Part shown: positions 60,972-64,000 of the stretch, in pieces
Numbering within the stretch: the stretch's first letter is position 1
Layout: each line of letters starts with the position of its first letter
NCBI RefSeq assembly: GCF_010730055.1
Contig: NZ_AP022575.1
Coordinates: 124,001-188,000, forward strand
DNA from: Mycobacterium shinjukuense
GTDB taxonomy: Bacteria; Actinomycetota; Actinomycetes; Mycobacteriales; Mycobacteriaceae
Direction: 5' to 3'
Length of the DNA: 64,000 bases
Made by a program: the position numbers and the translations under genes
Notes under the pieces: generated by a model
What the model saw: only the letters and a program-made list of their open reading frames with translations
The model's database searches: none
Told to the model about the DNA's origin: nothing

Positions 60972-62120
60972 TCACGATTGATACCCCAGGGTTTTGGCGG
61001 CCAGAGCGGTCAGTATTTCGGTGGTGCCGCCGCCGATGCCGAGGATTCGCATGTCTCGATATTGGCGTTCGACTTCGGATTCGGCCATGTAGCCCAGCCC
61101 GCCGAAGAGCTGGACCGCCTGGTGAGCAACCCATTCGCCGGCCTGCACGGCGGTGTTCTTGGCGAAGCACACCTGCGCGATCAGGTCGGTGTCTCCCGCG
61201 AGCTGGCGTTCCACCACATGGTGCGCGTAGACCCGGGCGACGTCGATGCGACGGGCCATCTCGGCCAGCGTGTTCTGCACCGACTGGCGTGAAATCAGCG
61301 CCCGGCCGAACGTCTCCCGGTCCCGGCACCACTGCGCGGTGATGTCCAGACACCGCTGGGCGCTCGAATACGCCTGTGCGGCAAGGCCGATGCGCTCAGA
61401 CACGAATGCCCGGGCGATCTGGGCGAAGCCGCTGTTCTCGGCGCCCACCAGGTTGGTCGCCGGCACGGCCACGTTAGTGTAGGACAGCTCGGCGGTGTCG
61501 GAGGACCGCCAGCCCATCTTGTCCAGCTTGCGGGTCACCTCAAAGCCGGGTGTGCCCTTGTCCACCACCAGCAGCGAAACCCCGGCGGCACCGGGTCCAC
61601 CGGTGCGCACCGCGGTGACCACGTAGTCGGCCCGAACCCCGGAGGTGATGTAGGTCTTGGCGCCGTCGATCACGTAATGGTCGCCATCACGCACCGCGCT
61701 GGTTCGAAGATGCCCGACGTCTGACCCGCCGTCGGGTTCGGTGATGGCCAGCGCGCCGATCTTCTCCCCGGCCAAGGTGGGCCGCACGTACGTGTCGATC
61801 AGCCGTTCGTTGCCCGATGCGATCATGTGCGGCACCGCGATACCGCAGGTGAACAACGATGCGTACACCCCGCCCGGGGCGCCGGCCTGGTGCATCTCCT
61901 CACAGATCACCACCGGGTCGGCGGCGTCGCCGCCGCCACCGCCGACCGCCTCGGGAAAACCAGCGCCCAGCAGCCCGGCGGTCCCGGCGCGCCGGTGCAG
62001 GTCGCGGGGCAGCTCGCCGATCCTTTCCCACTCGTCGATGTGCGGCAGGATCTCCCGCTCGGCAAAGGCGTGCACCGTCTTGCGCAGCTGTTGGCGCTCC
62101 GGTGTGGTCCAGATGTTCAC
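60972..62120 (-). CDS. fadE13: Acyl-CoA dehydrogenase FadE13
   Basis: 382 residues. IGALAITEPDGGSDVGHL, YVIDGAKTYITSG, WRSSDTAELSYTNVAVP, CLDITAQWCRDRETFGRALISRQSVQNTLAEM, VQLFGGLGYMAESEVERQYRDMRILGIGGGTTEI. The GTG at 62120 is chosen because it gives the N-terminus MNIWTTPERQ and the orthologue's length; the frame is open to a TTG at 62132. It comes 16 bases after the atuA-like gene. Confidence 0.94.
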   Translation of the reverse strand: MNIWTTPERQQLRKTVHAFAEREILPHIDEWERIGELPRDLHRRAGTAGLLGAGFPEAVGGGGGDAADPVVICEEMHQAGAPGGVYASLFTCGIAVPHMIASGNERLIDTYVRPTLAGEKIGALAITEPDGGSDVGHLRTSAVRDGDHYVIDGAKTYITSGVRADYVVTAVRTGGPGAAGVSLLVVDKGTPGFEVTRKLDKMGWRSSDTAELSYTNVAVPATNLVGAENSGFAQIARAFVSERIGLAAQAYSSAQRCLDITAQWCRDRETFGRALISRQSVQNTLAEMARRIDVARVYAHHVVERQLAGDTDLIAQVCFAKNTAVQAGEWVAHQAVQLFGGLGYMAESEVERQYRDMRILGIGGGTTEILTALAAKTLGYQS

Positions 62121-62136
62121 GGTGTCGACCAAAGAT

Positions 62137-63834
62137 TCACAACAGCCTTTCCGGGATGTCGACGTGACGGCTGCGCAGCCATTCTCCCAGCCCCTTGGCC
62201 TGCGGATCGAAGCGCGCCTGATAAGCGACGCCCTGACCGAGGATTCCTTCGATGACGAAATTCAGCGCCCGCAAGTTGGGCAACACATGGCGGGTCACGT
62301 CGAGGCCGGCCGTCTCGGGAAGCAGCTCCTTGAGTAACTCGACGGTCAGCGTGTGGGCCAGCCAGCGCCACTGCTCGTCGGTGCGCACCCACACCCCGAC
62401 GTTGGCCGATCCGCCCTTGTCGCCGCTGCGGGCGCCGGCGATCAGGCCCAGCGGCACGCGCCGGGTCGGGCCGGCCGGCAGTGGCTCCGGCAGCGCCGGG
62501 GGGTCGGCCGGAGCCAGCTCCAAAGTCTCAGTGGCGCAGGGGATCTCGGTGCGGGTGCCGTCGGCGTGCACGGCGATATGCGGCACCTTGCCGGCGTCGA
62601 CGTAGCCGGGGGTGAACACGCCATACACCTGGCCGTCACCGGGCGGGGCGGTGGCGGTGAACCCTGGATAGCTCGCCAGCGCCAATTCGACCGCGGCCGA
62701 GGAGAATTGCCGACCCACGTTGGCGGGGTCGGGATCGCGGGCGACGCAGGTGAGCAGCGCGCTGGCGGTTTCTTCGGTATCGGCGTCGGGGTGGTCGGTG
62801 CGGGCCAGTGTCCATTGCAGCTCGGCGGGTTTGACGGTCAGCGCGGCGTCGAGCTGGTGACGCACCAACTCTGCCTTGGCCTCGATGTCCAGGCCGGTCA
62901 GCACGAAGGTCATGGAATTGCGGAATCCGCCGATGCTGTTCAGCGACACCTTGCAGGTCGGCGGTGGAGGCTCGCCTACGACACCGCCGATGCGCACCCG
63001 GTCGGGGCCGTCGGGTGACAGTTCGATGGTGTCCATTCGCGCGGTGACGTCCGGGTTGGCGTAGCGCGCCCCGGTGATCTCGTAGAGCAGCTGTGCGGTG
63101 ATGGTGTCGACGCTGACCAGGCCGCCGGTGCCGGGGTGCTTGGTGATCACCGATGAGCCGTCGGCACTGATCTCGGCCAGCGGGAAGCCGGCATGGGTCA
63201 GGTCGGCGACTTCGGTGAAAAAGGCATAGTTGCCGCCGGTGGCCTGCGCACCGCATTCGATCACGTGCCCGGCGACCACGGCGCCGGCCAGCCGGTTGTA
63301 GTCGGTGCGGCCCCACCCGAAGTGCGCGGCCGCCGCCCCGACAACCACCGAGGCGTCGGTGACCCGGCCGGTGACCACGACGTCGGCTCCGCCCTCGAGG
63401 CACGCGACGATGCCCCACCCACCCAGGTAGGCGTTGGCGGTCAGCGGCGTCCCCAGGCCCAGCTCGGCCGCGCGTGGTTGCAGGTCGTCGCCTTCGACGT
63501 GGGCGACCTGCGCCGGGATGCCCAGGCGCACAGCCAGGGCCCGTACCGCATCGGCCAGCCCGGCGGGGTTCAGCCCGCCCGCGTTGGCGACGATGCGCAC
63601 CCCGCGCTCGTGGGCCAGCCCCAGGCAGTCCTCGAGCTGGGTCAGGAAGGTCTTGGCGTAGCCGCGTTCCGGGTTTTTCATCCGGTCGCGGCCCAGAATC
63701 AGCATGGTCAGCTCGGCCAGGTAGTCGCCGGTCAGGTAGTCCAGCTCGCCGCCGGTGAGCATCTCGAGCATGGCGGAGCGTCGGTCCCCGTAGAAACCGG
63801 AGCAGTTCCCGATCCGCACGGCACCAGGAGCCAT
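62137..63834 (-). CDS. AtuA-like acyclic terpene utilisation protein (DUF1446, Rv0976c-like)
   Basis: 565 residues: RIGNCSGFYGDRRSAMLEMLTGGELDYLTGDYLAELTMLILGRDR at the start, VVTGRVTDASVVVGAAAAHFGWG, HVIECGAQATGGNYAFF, and the C-terminal small domain ARSGDKGGSANVGVWVR. This is the AtuA family, required for citronellol/geraniol catabolism in pseudomonads; biochemical activity unresolved. ATG 63834 with AAGGGAGTTAGGAG upstream. First gene of the operon. Confidence 0.92.
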   Translation of the reverse strand: MAPGAVRIGNCSGFYGDRRSAMLEMLTGGELDYLTGDYLAELTMLILGRDRMKNPERGYAKTFLTQLEDCLGLAHERGVRIVANAGGLNPAGLADAVRALAVRLGIPAQVAHVEGDDLQPRAAELGLGTPLTANAYLGGWGIVACLEGGADVVVTGRVTDASVVVGAAAAHFGWGRTDYNRLAGAVVAGHVIECGAQATGGNYAFFTEVADLTHAGFPLAEISADGSSVITKHPGTGGLVSVDTITAQLLYEITGARYANPDVTARMDTIELSPDGPDRVRIGGVVGEPPPPTCKVSLNSIGGFRNSMTFVLTGLDIEAKAELVRHQLDAALTVKPAELQWTLARTDHPDADTEETASALLTCVARDPDPANVGRQFSSAAVELALASYPGFTATAPPGDGQVYGVFTPGYVDAGKVPHIAVHADGTRTEIPCATETLELAPADPPALPEPLPAGPTRRVPLGLIAGARSGDKGGSANVGVWVRTDEQWRWLAHTLTVELLKELLPETAGLDVTRHVLPNLRALNFVIEGILGQGVAYQARFDPQAKGLGEWLRSRHVDIPERLL

Positions 63835-63882
63835 GCTCCTAACTCCCTTCGTTGAGGATCGGTTCGGTGGCGCGACCCACCA

Positions 63883-63896
63883 ACCAACCGGTAGGT
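63883..63896. promoter_or_regulatory. TetR-type palindrome upstream of the catabolic operon
   Basis: ACCAACCGGTAGGT, an imperfect palindrome with CCGG centre, ~50 bases upstream of the atuA-like start. The ACCxACCGGTxGGT pattern is common for actinobacterial TetR repressors of acyl-CoA catabolism. No repressor gene is seen in the window. Confidence 0.5.
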
Positions 63897-64000
63897 TAAC
63901 ACCGCGAATTCACGACGGAGATTGCTGCCCCGCGCAGAAAGCGGCGCATTGTACGCCGCTCGTCGCTAGAGTCCTTGTCGCGACGGCACGTCGAACGCCC

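Overview
The window is high-GC actinobacterial DNA from a slow-growing Mycobacterium. Gene order and protein sequences follow the M. tuberculosis block Rv0929-Rv0976c, but residues differ often enough that this is a related species (M. kansasii-like clade) and not M. tuberculosis itself. PE_PGRS, antigen-85-like, F420/LLM, PerM and REP13E12 features all agree with this. Locus names from H37Rv are given from memory as orientation, not as database matches.

Layout. 1-6.4 kb: phosphate-uptake permease genes pstC2-pstA1 (+), then pknD, a pstS lipoprotein and the NHEJ gene ku (mku) on the minus strand. The second pst operon (pstB-pstS1-pstC1-pstA2) found here in H37Rv is absent. 6.5-16.8 kb: a REP13E12 (DUF222/HNH) gene split by an 8.7-kb phiRv1-like element (7758-16472). 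The element carries a serine integrase, a probable excision factor, a DUF2742 gene, a frameshifted ATPase with an iteron-like repeat cluster, a frameshifted small terminase, a prohead protease, a capsid gene, and three tiny genes on the opposite strand. 16.9-21.1 kb: ligD coupled to an FAH/metallo-beta-lactamase fusion. 21.2-30.3 kb: a STAS/ATPase regulator, a flavin monooxygenase and diiron-oxygenase pair, a PE_PGRS gene, a full-length Fpg/Nei glycosylase, an SDR and pgi. 30.4-33.0 kb: two antigen-85-like mycolyltransferases flanking the AroQ chorismate mutase gene. Upstream of that gene lies a 19-codon leader ORF rich in Phe and Tyr codons, followed by stacked hairpins: a candidate transcription attenuator.

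33.1-48.8 kb is core metabolism and maintenance: uvrD1, a membrane protein, an M23 peptidase, sucCD (with a CRP-like site), an LLM oxidoreductase, the DUF5336 and PerM membrane genes, purN-purH, and a MoxR ATPase with a VWA partner. 48.8-53.6 kb is accessory: tandem LprP-type lipoproteins, an alpha/beta hydrolase with a helical N-terminus whose start is frameshifted, a WXG100-like protein, a HicA/HicB-like pair with a palindromic operator, and a DUF1707 protein. 53.7-55.3 kb: a second, intact REP13E12 copy, where H37Rv has csoR-ctpV. 55.3-63.8 kb: a minus-strand catabolic operon echA7-fadE12-accA2-accD2-fadE13-atuA. It resembles acyclic-terpene/leucine-type branched acyl-CoA degradation and has a TetR-type palindrome upstream.

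The most notable signals are the aromatic leader-peptide attenuator of the chorismate mutase gene; the phiRv1-like element, which has capsid, protease and small terminase but no large terminase, portal or tail (a satellite-like layout) and whose att junctions resolve to a 2-bp GC crossover; the iteron cluster inside its ATPase gene; and the WXG-like protein/hydrolase/twin-lipoprotein cassette.
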